A DNA stretch of 64,000 nt from Ancistrus triradiatus (taxonomy: Eukaryota > Chordata > Actinopteri > Siluriformes > Loricariidae), in the NCBI GenBank assembly GCA_025084515.1, contig JAJAGP010001497.1, positions 62,001 through 126,000 of the forward strand, in the 5' to 3' direction. Position numbers and translations under genes: made by a program. Numbering within the stretch: the stretch's first letter is position 1; each line of letters begins with the position of its first letter. This document shows, in pieces, positions 24,518-33,017 of this stretch. The notes beneath the pieces were generated by a model. It ran no database searches. It was given only the letters and a program-made list of their open reading frames with translations, and was not told the DNA's origin.

Positions 24518-24991
24518 TTAAGCATAGCTAACCATAATTTCCTCATTTAATAAGAATCACGCGTAGTTCCATCTATCTCCCTACATAAATATATCTCTAC
24601 CATATCTATACTTTATATATCCTGAAATACGTGATTAGAAAATTATGCCCGTACATAAATCCATCAATTTTCTTTTCTTCAGAAAGATCTAGAAGAGGTA
24701 AGAAAGCCCCACCCCTACACAGCGCTGCTCCACTTTCTGATGGGAGGGCAGTGAGGGACAGAAGCATGTGGTGGATGTACGGAACTTTATCAATCACAAG
24801 CTAACATTAACTGTCTGATTAATGCAGTCCCAACAATAGTGCTTTTAAAGATGTGTAAGAATTGAGTTTCTCTAAAACAGATTTTGACGCAGCATCAGAA
24901 CAAACTGGATCTTGTAGAAGAGGAGAAAAAGCATGAACTGACCTGCAGTAAGATGAAGGCCTGTCAGGAAGAGAAGGAAACCCAGCTGCAT
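14823..24991 (-). CDS. G5: complete two-Ig inhibitory-type receptor gene with ITIM and ITSM-like tail
   Basis: Seven exons join with canonical AG/GT boundaries and consistent phases: 24943-24991, 23908-24219, 23328-23627, 22732-22788, 22365-22469, 22024-22091 and 14823-14936. They total 1005 nt, giving 334 residues and a stop. Reading order: signal peptide (1-17), V-like Ig1 (about 17-120), V-like Ig2 (121-220), Pro-rich stalk (221-239), transmembrane helix (about 248-270), cytoplasmic tail with an ITIM around Tyr304 and an ITSM-like motif around Tyr328. In known families such tails recruit SH2 phosphatases or SAP-type adaptors at the plasma membrane, so an inhibitory leukocyte receptor is inferred. 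The V domains lack a J-like motif. The last intron has grown to about 7 kb by nested retroelements. The family resembles teleost NITR, DICP, LITR or CD300-like receptors, but I cannot choose between them. Confidence 0.75.
14968..15278 (-). repeat. (CA)n and LINE 3'-tail-like segment in the last intron of G5
   Basis: A (CA)n tract (14968-15029) is followed by gataagataagata and cctttgggagttttccctcaggg. That resembles the 3' tail of another LINE family read on the minus strand. The A-rich section at 15120-15230 has no coding potential. LINE copy 2 starts directly after it, and its truncated 5' junction at 19573 is followed by more sequence of a foreign LINE, suggesting nested insertion. Confidence 0.4.
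15279..19572 (-). mobile_element. L2/CR1-like LINE, copy 2 (5'-truncated, inverted)
   Basis: This is the same family as copy 1 on the opposite strand. The tail aagtcaagtcaagtcag at 15279 is followed by the reverse of the gcgctatataaataaa end. The C-terminal ORF2 lies at 16057-16504, the RT palm with CYADDTQLYISAK at 16796-17014, and the endonuclease with LLIVGDFNIHFD at 18367-18675. The ORF1 esterase part (HVGANDIRLRQSE) is at 19418-19572, where the element ends. Stops and indels disrupt every domain. It sits in the last intron of the intact gene G5. Confidence 0.85.
19573..19769. other. Fragment of another LINE next to copy 2
   Basis: The stretch from 19573 (acttccctatcctctgtcctcctgttacac, then ggagttgtacagtctgatgg) looks like the 3' region of a different LINE family with a 'plus-strand product' reading. 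It ends in AT-rich sequence before the LTR element at 19770. I cannot assign it with confidence. Confidence 0.3.
19770..21772 (+). mobile_element. Non-autonomous LTR element A with gag remnant and tandem-repeat ORF
   Basis: A putative 5' LTR (19770-20323) starts TGTGAGGGACAG and ends ACCGTAACA. The last 120 or so bases recur at 21650-21772 (catctggagctaactgcatttggg ... tgaaccgtaaca), marking the end of a shortened 3' LTR. Between them is a gag-like ORF fused to tandem repeats, with no protease, RT or integrase. A sister element with the same LTR end is at 31817-39018. No target-site duplication is visible. Confidence 0.55.
20672..21487 (+). CDS. Gag-like fragment fused to Pro/Ser-rich tandem repeats (in LTR element A)
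   Basis: The open frame has 271 codons. Residues 1-70 resemble the end of a Ty3/Gypsy capsid region (an EQALIEPFRLGFNED stretch, then SSLDQLFELARLAHLEQHARKR). From about residue 75 it becomes tandem repeats of roughly 24 residues built around LAPPSS.PGL..LVSSAPGQ and SPASERLSSMPGYLALP, alternating in a higher-order pattern. The repeats continue past the stop (to about 21640) in another frame. There is no zinc knuckle. The frame may be kept open only by repeat composition; a function is not supported. Confidence 0.45.
   Translation: MAEFIALGEVSGLHEQALIEPFRLGFNEDVDIELCFLPPASSLDQLFELARLAHLEQHARKRTGLVCNSSSPPGLMPGHLVPPSPILELTVLVSPASERLSSMSGYLALPSNIQEHAMLVSSEIEHLAPPSFEPGLTTLVSSAPGQFDPVPEHLAPPSSVPGLSAPVSPVREHAALVSSEIGHLAPPSSELGLPVHVSSAPGQFDPVPEPLAPPSSVPGSAAPVSPASEQISSMPGYLALPGPVRKLAALVSPASERLSSMPGYLAPLSPV
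21813..21861. repeat. (CA)n microsatellite
   Basis: A nearly pure CA repeat in the last intron of G5, followed by ctaatactaatactaatact. The same host position in G2 (46771-46815) also carries (CA)n, so the repeat predates the duplication. Confidence 0.85.
22024..22091 (-). CDS. G5 exon 6: cytoplasmic linker
   Basis: This 68-nt exon has acceptor TTCATTCTACAG and donor GTGAGT. It enters in phase 1 and leaves in phase 0, and encodes a Gln/Arg-rich hydrophilic linker (GQRQGRTGSREGQTGQNRQQ...) between membrane and ITIM exon. The G2 copy at 46982-47049 has the same length, splice sites and phase. Confidence 0.75.
22281..22354. repeat. (GT)n microsatellite next to the transmembrane exon donor
   Basis: A GT repeat with a few gttt interruptions lies just downstream (minus strand) of the G5 transmembrane exon. 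In G2 this place has expanded into three GT arrays (47243-47750), adjoining the deletion that removed the transmembrane exon. Confidence 0.85.
22365..22469 (-). CDS. G5 exon 5: transmembrane segment (module A)
   Basis: The 105-nt exon has acceptor CACACACAG, donor GTACTG, and phase 1 at both ends. It encodes DPAGSEKPS, then a hydrophobic helix of about 23 residues (IIIISAAVGGLLLLLGLIVF), then ICWRYR as the stop-transfer. There is no charged residue in the helix, which argues against pairing with DAP12- or FcR-gamma-type adaptors. Because the exon is a multiple of three, loss or skipping keeps the tail in frame, as seen in G2. Confidence 0.8.
22539..22610. repeat. Conserved intronic block of the receptor array (copy 3)
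   Basis: This holds tatattacactacggattataaaggggccgagtcac and the following caacagctccatctatagattta. It matches the copies at 26683 and 63455 best. It lies between the stalk and transmembrane exons of G5. Confidence 0.55.
22732..22788 (-). CDS. G5 exon 4: short Pro/Thr-rich stalk
   Basis: A 57-nt exon (acceptor TTCTTACAG, donor GTACCC, phase 1 to 1) encodes about 19 residues, EAPPKPPTPTPAVKEIPTPG. The homologous exon in G2 is 165 nt, with two AT(K/S)-type repeats, so G5 has a contracted stalk. It links Ig2 to the membrane. Confidence 0.75.
23328..23627 (-). CDS. G5 exon 3: V-like Ig domain 2
   Basis: A 300-nt exon in phase 1, with acceptor GTTGCAG and donor AAAG/GTAAAA. Motifs: first Cys in SVVLPCSCTDL, core Trp in KNLRWTKG, FSLIISDL strand E, and DDYYTC with the second Cys. 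The Cys-x-Cys at the B strand is shared with Ig1. It ends LSVKG at the exon border without a J-like GxGxxL motif. Strands D-E are nearly identical to Ig1, pointing to exon duplication or gene conversion. Confidence 0.8.
23908..24219 (-). CDS. G5 exon 2: V-like Ig domain 1
   Basis: A 312-nt exon in phase 1 (acceptor TTTCTTTAG, donor AAAG/GTAAAA). It begins ACKLQGNQEVQTITASTG and has the first Cys in SVLLPCYCTDL, Trp in GVTWWKN, a YRNRFQLVKDQSPGN hairpin, LSLIISDL strand E and GDYRC with the second Cys, ending VHVKG. I translated it in full from the sequence and found no stop codon, although one long ORF call does not cover it. Confidence 0.8.
24418..24513. repeat. (CA)n microsatellite in intron 1 of G5
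   Basis: About 90 bases of CA repeat preceded by cacgcatgcacgcacg. The flanking intron (24230-24900) is otherwise shared with intron 1 of the other units and has no coding content. Confidence 0.85.
24943..24991 (-). CDS. G5 exon 1: signal peptide
   Basis: ATG at 24989-24991 starts MQLGFLLFLTGLHLTAG, a typical hydrophobic signal sequence. The donor GCAG/GTCAGT splits the Gly codon in phase 1. A longer upstream frame beginning MFIPFRPG is open but is promoter or 5' UTR sequence. The start MQL is conserved in all four leader copies and gives a normal signal peptide, so I chose it. Confidence 0.8.
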
Positions 24992-25260
24992 TCTTACTGA
25001 GGATCCAAACCTGAATGGTTCATCTACAGAGATCATGAACAGCACCTGTACAACTGCTGCACCGGGTCTGAATGGGATGAACACAGCCTAAAGTCCCCAT
25101 CAGACACGGAAATAGTGCTGCTTTAGTGCATGCTCATCCTCCAGCAGCTCAGGCAGGATGTTGAAACTTAGCATCACGTGGTTTGACCAAAGGAAGTGGT
25201 TTAGAACTTGAGCTTGAGAAAGAAGCAGCTACAGAATGTGACTAACAGATCATAAGGTGT
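24992..25260 (-). promoter_or_regulatory. G5 upstream region, altered IRF/Ets site
   Basis: This is homologous to the regions upstream of the G2 and G4 leaders. Where those have GGAAGTGAAACT and GAAAGTGAAACT, G5 reads AGGAAGTGGTTTAG (25190-25204). The Ets half (GGAA) is kept but the IRF half (GAAAC) is lost. No obvious TATA box is seen near the leader. Confidence 0.4.
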
Positions 25261-25608
25261 GATAAAGACAGAAACTGATTAAATCAGGAAATACACTGAG
25301 GGTTAGGGGTTTGCAGAACCTCTTCTTTCATTTTAAATGCATTTGTTTTATAAATAAAAGTGCAGGTGGTTTCTCTGAATCCAAACACCACAGAATTTAT
25401 TATGAAGGTTAAACTATATGACATAATTATGAATATATAATCATGTGGTAGTGGACTGCTTGTGTTTATAGCTTCTTTCCTGTAGGTGGCACCACATTTA
25501 CCATTACACTGTATATTATATCTCATAATTAGCAGCTCCGGTGGGTTCCGTGGTTCCTGAGGGAAGCAGAGTGCTGCCCCCAGATTGGCCTATGGAACAT
25601 TTTATAGC

Positions 25609-25673
<65 letters not shown>

Positions 25674-25719
25674 TGATGATGAAACAACAATACTATATAA
25701 TAAGGTATTATAATTCATA
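25261..25719. other. Intergenic stretch with (CAA)n(TAA)n(TGA)n microsatellite
   Basis: This joins the upstream region of G5 to the 3' UTR of the neighbouring unit. It includes a compound trinucleotide repeat at 25610-25685 (CAA, then TAA, then TGA). I see no gene; the frame on the minus strand at 25284-25526 has no recognisable domain. Confidence 0.5.
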
Positions 25720-26275
25720 AATTAGTGGTGTAGAGCTCAATCAAACGTTTACTTTAATTAAATAAAAGTCAAACCATTAAACATACTCACAATCAAGTTT
25801 TATTTAAAATGGAAACAAAATAGTTAAAAGAGAAATAACTAAATGATCCCTAAACTTTGCTTAAACTAATTCCTGAGTGATAGGTGAGGGATCTACCTCG
25901 ATTTTGCCCGGCATCCTCTTACAGTAAGTAAATGCCCTAAACTAACTTTAACTGCAGAAACTTATAAGACATGAATAAATAAGTGTGTGTAAACCCCCGT
26001 CATAAAATCATAAAATCCTGGAATAAATAAAAATAAACATGCTTGCTGGAGGCCACCCGAATGCCACGCCCACCTAGCTCCCTGTAATAGCTCTATAGGC
26101 CCCGCCCACACATTTGCTGATCTGCTGCTGTCTGTTGCTCTTCTTCTCTACTGCAGACTCACTGCTACAGCAGCACTGCTGTAATGAACGCTGGCAGGAG
26201 GAACTGGAGCTAAAATGAAGAAGAAAATCCTCAGTTCCTGAAGGTCAAACTACAGATGAAACTAATCCAACATTT
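25720..26275 (-). other. 3' UTR and flank of the G4 module-B terminal exon
   Basis: This matches 2690-3267 and 55790-56286. A minus-strand AATAAA lies at 25799-25804 in the same context as in G6. No coding sequence is seen. Confidence 0.5.
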
Positions 26276-26448
26276 TTACACAGAGGAAACAAGGTGAAGT
26301 TCCAGGACCTTGAAGTTCTCTGTTCCTTTGTTCCTCTTCCTGCAGAAGATCACAGCTACAGTAACATGGAGGATCACAAAAGTCATGGGGACAAAGGGTA
26401 GATGCTCTGGAGGATCTGCAGCAGCATCAGCATGGATATCATTCAGAG
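26276..26448 (-). CDS. IgSF receptor unit G4, module-B terminal exon
   Basis: A phase-1 exon after a CCTCAG acceptor, homologous to the exon at 3268-3449 but with a 9-nt in-frame deletion at the start of the helix (LPFVPMTF instead of LPFIPFVAVTF). The possible internal donor GGTACAG is changed to GGAACAG. That removes the splice signal but keeps the Gly codon, and the frame then continues GTENFKVLELHLVSSV to the stop at 26276-26278. This supports a read-through short tail. The upstream stalk and Ig exons of G4 are damaged, so the unit is probably a pseudogene. Confidence 0.55.
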
Positions 26449-26682
26449 CTGAGGTTCAGACAGAACAGCAGACCAAAACAAATCACACAAACCAAACTCC
26501 CACTAAATAAAACCACTGCAGCAGCCAAGCCTCCACATAGGTGCTACATACAATTACATAGAGCAGATCAGCAGGGGGTGCTGTTTTACAGAGATAATCG
26601 CGTCATCATATATACAAATCGCACATCTCTCACTTCCAACATCTTACTAATGGCAACATCTAACATCAATTTATGTTTACAT

Positions 26683-26760
26683 ATTGCACTACGGCTTATA
26701 CAGGGGCGGAGTCACATCCTGGAAATACAACAGCTCCCTTTATAGATTTAGAAATGAATC
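26683..26760. repeat. Conserved intronic block of the receptor array (copy 4)
   Basis: This holds tattgcactacggcttatacaggggcggagtcacatcctgg and caacagctccctttatagattta. It lies between the G4 stalk remnant and terminal exon. An inverted, diverged copy is at 29400-29470. Confidence 0.55.
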
Positions 26761-26945
26761 GATGGTTACTGAGTTGAGGAGACATAGCTGCACCGGGTTC
26801 TCCATTAGTCCTCGGACTGGATGTGGAATATCTAGTTGGGTTTAGTGTTTAGTTTGTGTTTGTGTGTTTCTTAGTACAAATCCCTTCATGTTGAAGCTGT
26901 ACTAATAAAGGTGATTCAGTACAGTGTGTATTATGTTTGTGGTAC

Positions 26946-27089
26946 CTGTGGAAGGTTTATTTGAAGATGTTTGAGCTGTAGTTCCTTTAGTTGCTGGATT
27001 GGAGGTTGGAGGTTGGACTGGTGTTGGAGGTTTAGGTGGAGCTGTTGTTGTCGTTGTTGTTCCTTTGGTTGCTGGGCTGGTTAATGTGT
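26946..27089 (-). pseudogene. G4 stalk exon, 5' end lost
   Basis: The minus strand reads the Pro/Thr-rich stalk (TSPATKGTTTTTTAPPKPP, then PVQPPTSNPATKGTTAQTSS) up to the GTACC donor at 26940-26945. The 5' part with the TTCTTACAG acceptor is missing. At about 27090 the sequence jumps to the intron flank of an Ig exon. The exon cannot splice normally. Confidence 0.6.
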
Positions 27090-27129
27090 TGGATTCTTAA
27101 TAAGAATGTTGATTAAAACCATATTTTAT

Positions 27130-27243
27130 CTTTAACATGGAGTTTGAAGTCTCTGTATTCACCATATTTATTAGAGCACATGTAATCTCCTTCAACCTCT
27201 TTATTCAGGTCTGATATGATTAGAGAGAGATTTCCTGGAGATT
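27130..27243 (-). pseudogene. Truncated Ig exon (3' half) of G4
   Basis: Read on the minus strand: PGNLSLIISDLNKEVEGDYM, then a Cys and ...RDFKLHVK. These are strand E to the end of an Ig1-type V domain. The donor is mutated (AAAGATAAAA instead of AAAGGTAAAA). The 5' half is replaced at 27244 by sequence homologous to receptor upstream regions, including taagtgaaactgaatg at 27287-27302, so a deletion joined a promoter flank to an Ig exon. Confidence 0.6.
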
Positions 27244-27349
27244 CAGGCAGGATGTCCAAACTTAGCAGCAGGTGGTTTAACCAAAGTAAGTGAAACTGAA
27301 TGTGGTAGAACTTGAGCTTGAGAAACAGCAGGTTAGAAACTTTCCATGG

Positions 27350-29165
27350 TCCATGGTTGTGGTAATAAATATATGAATATGTGTTAATAGATTACTTGTG
27401 CTTGTTGCATTTTAATTTAGAATTAGCAGACTATTTAATATTTAAATGAGTAATTAAACATAACTTTAACCTTATAGTACAGTTCGAGTTAAAGACACGA
27501 TGCAGTAGTGCCACTTGACCTGTAGATGCCGCAAATCGGCGCCTTCCACTTGCGAATTTAGTTTATTTTTAAATAAGTGATATTCAATGTCATTTTTTTT
27601 GTGTTGCTGTAGCTCCCCGTAAAAGGTGTATTTTTAGAAACAAATTGAAAAATCTAATTTAGAAATGGAAATACAACTGCTGGAACATCAGTTAAAGGTG
27701 GATGAGGTGCCCACAGGTGGATGACTTTACTTGTTTGAAGAACAAGTTAATAACCTCTGTACTGCATTTGTACTTGCAGGAAATAAAGAAGCCTTCATAA
27801 AAAGACAGGCATATTGTTTTTATTTGACACTGGGGAGGTGATAGGCTAATCAGTAATGATGGTAGCAGATTGTGTCTCTCACTGCTCTTCCATCTCCTGC
27901 ATCAGCAATGTGGTCAGGATTTATTTCAGGATCGGTCACTGGATGAGTCATTGGACATTGGACATTGTCTGATCACCAGTCATTGATGCTCATCTCTACC
28001 CTGGCTCATGTCCTGCAGTGAGCCAAGTTATAACATTGCTGCAGGTCAGGCTCAGGATCACCGCAAGGGGTCAGCAAATATGGCTGGCAGGGGAACCTTC
28101 TGTCTGTAATTACTAAACTCTCCTATTATAGATAATACAAGGATACAGTTTAAATTATCAGTGGCAAATAGCACTAAATATTGATTATGAAAGATATGGT
28201 TACATGTACTGTATGTATTCAGCATGGGCAAATCTAGCACTCACTGTACACTCATGAAAACTTTACAAGTCATGCACAGACCCAGGCCACTTTGCTTCCA
28301 TGTTGCTGATGATGTGGGCTGTATCACATATGATCTTCACACTGCAGAACAGTAATTAACTGCAGTGGCTGTATTGTGATTTGTATTTCATTTGCAATGC
28401 AAAATTGATATTATTTAGGCCTACCTGCACATTACTGTTGTGGGAAAACTTCCTATTCACTTAATCTCCTTCATTTAGCAAAGATTGCCATCTATGCAGC
28501 CAAACCTTAAAATCATATTAATATTAAAATCAGATTAACTGATTCAAGTCTCAAAGCTTCATACTGAATAAATTTCTTGTTGTTTAGACTGATATCTGAA
28601 ATTCTGTGGGATTCTTCTTTGATCAGGCTTAGGCTCACCACAAAGGTTTATAGTAACCGTTTCAATGCAAGCGTCACATTTCTGACAGCCCGACCGACGG
28701 CTGCTTTAGAATATGCTCAGCATCACTGGTTTTGTATCTAAACCCCCCTTGGCAAAAACCTGGAGCACAACACAAAGAATTTGCTCCGAACTCAGGGCGT
28801 GTCCACGGAAAGTCATATGAGCGAATGACAGCGGAGAAGATTGTTAACAGAAATGATCGACTGTGCTAAGAAATGCTAAGGCTCACACAGATAATCATCA
28901 GGGAACGAGGAAACATTACAGCCTGGTCTGATCAGCCTCTCCCGACGGAGATTTCTCCGTAGTGTTTGTGCTTCGACATGATAAAAACTCAGGGTTGGTT
29001 TAAGTAAACCTGCTAGCGAGCAGGTTAGCTTCACGGAGTATGTTGCCGGAGTAACTGACTCCAAGTTACGCTGAACTTGCTTTGTGAAACCAAAAACCTA
29101 GAGTATCCGTAAACTCTGAGTCAACTTACTCTGAGTTTTCACTAAACCTGCTTTCTGAAATACCC
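27350..29165. mobile_element. Possible PIF/Harbinger-like transposon remnant and unassigned sequence
   Basis: The right end (29040-29165) has ctctgagtcaacttactctgagttttc, gcttt(c/g)tgaaa and a run of C. The left part (27650-27745) has a short frame MEIQLLEHQLKVDEVPTGG that resembles the C-terminus of Harbinger Myb-like proteins. Both fit a Harbinger-type element, but there is no transposase and no terminal repeat pair I can confirm. The middle (27800-28900) shows no gene. Confidence 0.25.
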
Positions 29166-29167
29166 CC

Positions 29168-29470
29168 CAGCCCAGTAATCAAACGAACAACAACAGCAAC
29201 AACAGCTCCACCTAAACCTCCAACACCAGTCCAACCTCCAACCTCCAATCCAGCAACCAAAGGAACTACAGCTCAAACATCTCCAAATAAACCTTCCACA
29301 TGTAGCACAAACATAATACAGCCCGAGAACCAATGGAGAACCTGATGCAGGTACGTCTTCTCAACTTAGTAAACATCCATTCAGTTCTAAATCTATAGAT
29401 GGAGCTGTTGTGTTTACATTATCCCATTATAAGCCATAGTGTAATATATAAACATAAATCAATGTTAGAT
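29168..29470 (+). pseudogene. Inverted copy of a receptor stalk exon and flanking block
   Basis: On the plus strand, 29168-29300 reads the same Pro/Thr-rich stalk as G4 (TTTATTAPPKPPTPVQPPTS). It ends CCACATGTAGC where other copies have the CCACAG/GTACC splice donor, so the donor is lost. It is followed by the inverted conserved block near 29400-29470. Orientation is opposite to every other receptor piece in the window. Confidence 0.6.
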
Positions 29471-29529
29471 GTTACCTTTAGTGGGATGTTGGACGCTGAG
29501 ACGGGTGATTTGTAACTGCACCATGTGTT

Positions 29530-30463
29530 TATTTTTTAATTACACTGCTCAACACTTATACAACACAATAAAACTCCAAGTAAATGAAATTAGCAAGACA
29601 CACTCAATGAAGGAGTGGTTCTGCAGGTGGGGACCACAGACCACTTCTCAGTACCTATGCTTTCTGGCTGATGTTTTGGTCACTTTTGAATGTTGGTGGT
29701 GCTTGCACACTCGTGGTAGCATGAGACAGACTCTACAACCCACACAAGTGGCACAGGTAGTGCAGCTCATCCATGATGGCACATCAATTGAGCTGTGGCA
29801 AGAAGGTTTGCTGTGTCTGTCAGCGTAGCGTCCAGAGTCTGGAGGCACTACCAGGAGACCGGCCAGTACACCAGGAGACGTGGAGGATGCTGTAGGAGGG
29901 CAACAACCCAGCAGCAGGACCACTACCTCCGCCTTTGTGCAAGGAGGAACAGGAGGAGCACTGCCAGAGCCCTGCAAAATGACCTCCAGCAGGCCACAAA
30001 TGTGCATGTGTCTGCACAAACGGTTAGAAACCAACTCCATGAGTATGGTATGAGGGCCCGACGTCCACAGATGGGGGTTGTGCTCACAGCCCAACACCAT
30101 GCAGGACGCTTGGCATTTGCTAGAGAACACCAGGATTTGCAAATTCGCCACTGGCACCCTGTGCTCTTCACAGATGAAAGAAGGTTCACAATGAGCACGT
30201 GACAGACGTGACAGAGTCTGGAGACGCCGTGGAGAGCGATCTGCTGCCTGCAACATCCTTCAGCATGACCGGTTTGGCAGTGGGTCAGTAATGGTGTGGG
30301 GTGGCATTTCTTTGGAGGGCCGCACAGGCCTCCATGTGCTCACCAGAGGTAGCCTGACTGCCATTAGGTACCGAGATGAGATCCTCAGACCACTTGTGAG
30401 ACCATATGCTGGTGCGGTTGGCCCTGGGTTCCTCCTAATGCAGGACAACAAACTCCTTCCTTT
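29530..30463 (+). mobile_element. Tc1-like transposon with broken transposase
   Basis: This starts near tacactgctcaacacttatac. Transposase pieces include MRQTLQPTQVAQVVQLIHDG (helix-turn-helix start), RVWRHYQETGQYTRRRG, QTVRNQLHEYGMRARRPQMG, HAGRLAFAREHQDLQIRHWH, then LFTDERRF with the first catalytic Asp, and VMVWGGI, ending at LMQDN with the second Asp. Frames shift at least twice (near 29790 and 30200). The C-terminus with the third acidic residue is missing, replaced at about 30464 by a LINE fragment. Confidence 0.75.
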
Positions 30464-31480
30464 ATAGCCCCTATTGCTGCCAACCCATCATTTATACCTT
30501 CTTTAATGGACGAATCTTTTTCTGCTTGGTCTAATCTGGGCATCAGCACGCTGAAAGACCTATACGTTGATGGTATTTTTGCATCATTTCAAGTTATCTG
30601 AGAAATATTCTATTCCTAAGCAGCATTTTTTAGGTATCTTCAGATTCGCAGTTATGTTCGTAATCTGAACTCTGAGTTTCCAAATCTTCCACCTGCCACA
30701 CCTATTGACTCCTTTTTGAAACCGTTTTCAGTCTTGAAAGGTGCAATATTCGTCATTTACAATCTTGTTCATTTATTACACCCAACCCCTTTGCTAAGGA
30801 TGAAAATCTATGGGAGGAGGATCTGGGAGTGTGTGTTTTCAGATAAGATGTGGAGAGACATTTTGTATCGAGTCCACTCCTCATCTATTTGTGCTAAACT
30901 GGGGCTTATTCAGTGTAATATTTTGCACCAAGCTCACCTAACTAAGGTTAGGATTTCCAAATTTGATGACAGTATTGATCTGACATGTGACAAATGCAAA
31001 CAGGCACCCGCCTCACATATACATATGTTCTGGACATGCCCTCCATTGCGTAAATTCTGGTCAGAAATTTTTGCCACACTATCTGGAGTCATTGGTGTCT
31101 CATTTGAACCCTCTGCCATTACAGCACTTTTTGGAGTTTCCCCTCCCTCGTTACGGGGATCTAGATGTGAAGCTGATGTCATTGCCTTTTCAACACTCTT
31201 GGCTAGGCGACTGATACTGCTGTGGTGGAAGCGGTCTGATCCGCCTTCTTTCTCCTTGTGGGTTAGAGATGTTTTTCATTTTGTCAAACTGGAAAAAATT
31301 CGATATACCATGAGAGGTTCCCTCTCTAAAATTTAGGAAGACCTGGAAACCTTTTCTCTCATATGTGGAACACCTGCATATTGACCCAGAGTGAGCCCCT
31401 CATCATATGGTCTGACCTGGCTTTGGTCTATCCTTGATGGCTTCTTATCCGATTACGTAATTAAGATAATTTCTTTTTCT
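30464..31480 (+). mobile_element. L1-like LINE ORF2 C-terminal fragment
   Basis: The frame at 30716-31336 encodes MKIYGRRIWECVFSDKMW, HQAHLTKVRISKFD, and a zinc-knuckle-like TCDKCKQAPASHIHMFWTC, typical of the C-terminus of L1/Tx1-type ORF2 proteins. It ends at 31336 with a stop. It is 5'-truncated and joined to the Tc1 element. Sequence up to about 31480 is probably its 3' UTR. Confidence 0.65.
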
Positions 31481-31816
31481 TTTTTCTTTTGAGATTTGGC
31501 TATTATATGGGTGTGGAACTAAGGCAGCATAGGCCTGGGTGTGTGTGTGTATGTGTGTGTGTACGTGTGTGTGTGTTGGAGGGGAAGGTGTTCTATGTGT
31601 ACTGTTTATTTCTTAGACTTAATTCTCAAGGCACATACAGTTGTCTTATGTTTGTACACTGTCCTAGTTTCACTCAATTGCTGTACATATCCGGGTAAGT
31701 GGCGATACCTGTTGTTGGAGCTAGATAAGCACACGTTGTAGCACACACAGGTTGTTGCATCATCACCGACTTTTTCGCCCTCACCCGGCGTATGTAATCG
31801 TGTCGTCCTTTTGTTT
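31481..31816. other. Unassigned sequence with a short (GT)n tract
   Basis: This lies between the L1-like fragment and LTR element B. It has a GT-rich tract at 31538-31576. It may be the rest of the LINE 3' UTR. I see no gene. Confidence 0.3.
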
Positions 31817-33017
31817 TGTCAGGGACAGAGGTAAGCTGGCAATTTGTAGACTGCCAGCTATGGGCAGTCAGGAGGCTGTCCGGTACGTTACGGCATAGTA
31901 TTTTAGTGTAGGGTAAGCACTTCTAGTGCTCTAATGCCGCTTCTTCTTTGGCTGCCTCTTTTGGGCTCACCCCGCCTTCTCCCTCTCATGCTGTCACCCT
32001 TCCTCCTATGCGATCAGGGGAAATAAAACATTCCCCCCACGACTGTTCTCATGAAAGGATGCTGCGCTAATTATTAGTCTCGCCTTTTCTTCCCCACGTC
32101 TGTGCCACGCTCCTGTATGTGCTATGGAGTCCCCGTGGCATGGTTTCGCGGACGCTCCACTCAGACTTCCAACGCGCTGTGCATGTGCAGACCCGTACAC
32201 CGTTGGCACAGCGAAGACACGTAGTAGGCGTACTCGTGAAAAGGGGCACTGTATGCTTACAGCGTGTTTTCTTTATTGCTTTATTTTTTACTTCCTTTTT
32301 TGGTGAACTTTTGTTTCTTTTATTGATTTATATTTTGGTTAATCAAGTCCATCTGGAGCTAATTGCATTTGGTCTTAAAACCTTTAGATTTTTTTTTTTC
32401 TCGGTTTGCCTGCTTTTTAATATGGCAAAACATATCAGAATGATGTGACTAGTATTGGACCCAGCGTTAGCTCCTAGTGCTTCCTGGTTTGTGATGAACG
32501 CTGAGAGAACGCTGAGAGAACTGACGCGAGGATTGCGAGGATCTGGCAACCCAGACTGATCCGCGGTTGCACACAGGACGCCGTTTCGTAGCTGCTAGCA
32601 GCTTATTACCTTTGATATATTTTAATTCCCGATCGCATCTGTATCAGATATATCGTATATATGTAGGTTTTTACAACATCTTAATCATTTTATTCTCGTA
32701 CCGACGAATTATATTTTTTTGGCGCTAATCGTTATTTAGTAACTTTACACGCTTGTGTTCGCAGTAGTTAGCCATTAGCTAATAACCAGAGTTGCGTCTT
32801 TTTTTGCAGTAGTGTGTGTTTTTATAACTTTTTACAGTCTTTTCCCACTTTCTTTCTGAGACTTAGTTTTTTGTGACGTTTTGTGTTGACTTAACTTGTA
32901 CTAACGCTTTAATCGAGCATTGCATTATACCATCGGCTGCAGCTAAACCAGATCTTCACTGGGCACCCCACAACACCACCCGAAGCTAAGTACCTTTAAT
33001 TCATTAATTGTACTAAC

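Noticed and set aside
29142..29333. Cys/Trp-rich minus-strand frame
   Set aside because: It is the antisense of the inverted Pro/Thr stalk copy on the plus strand.
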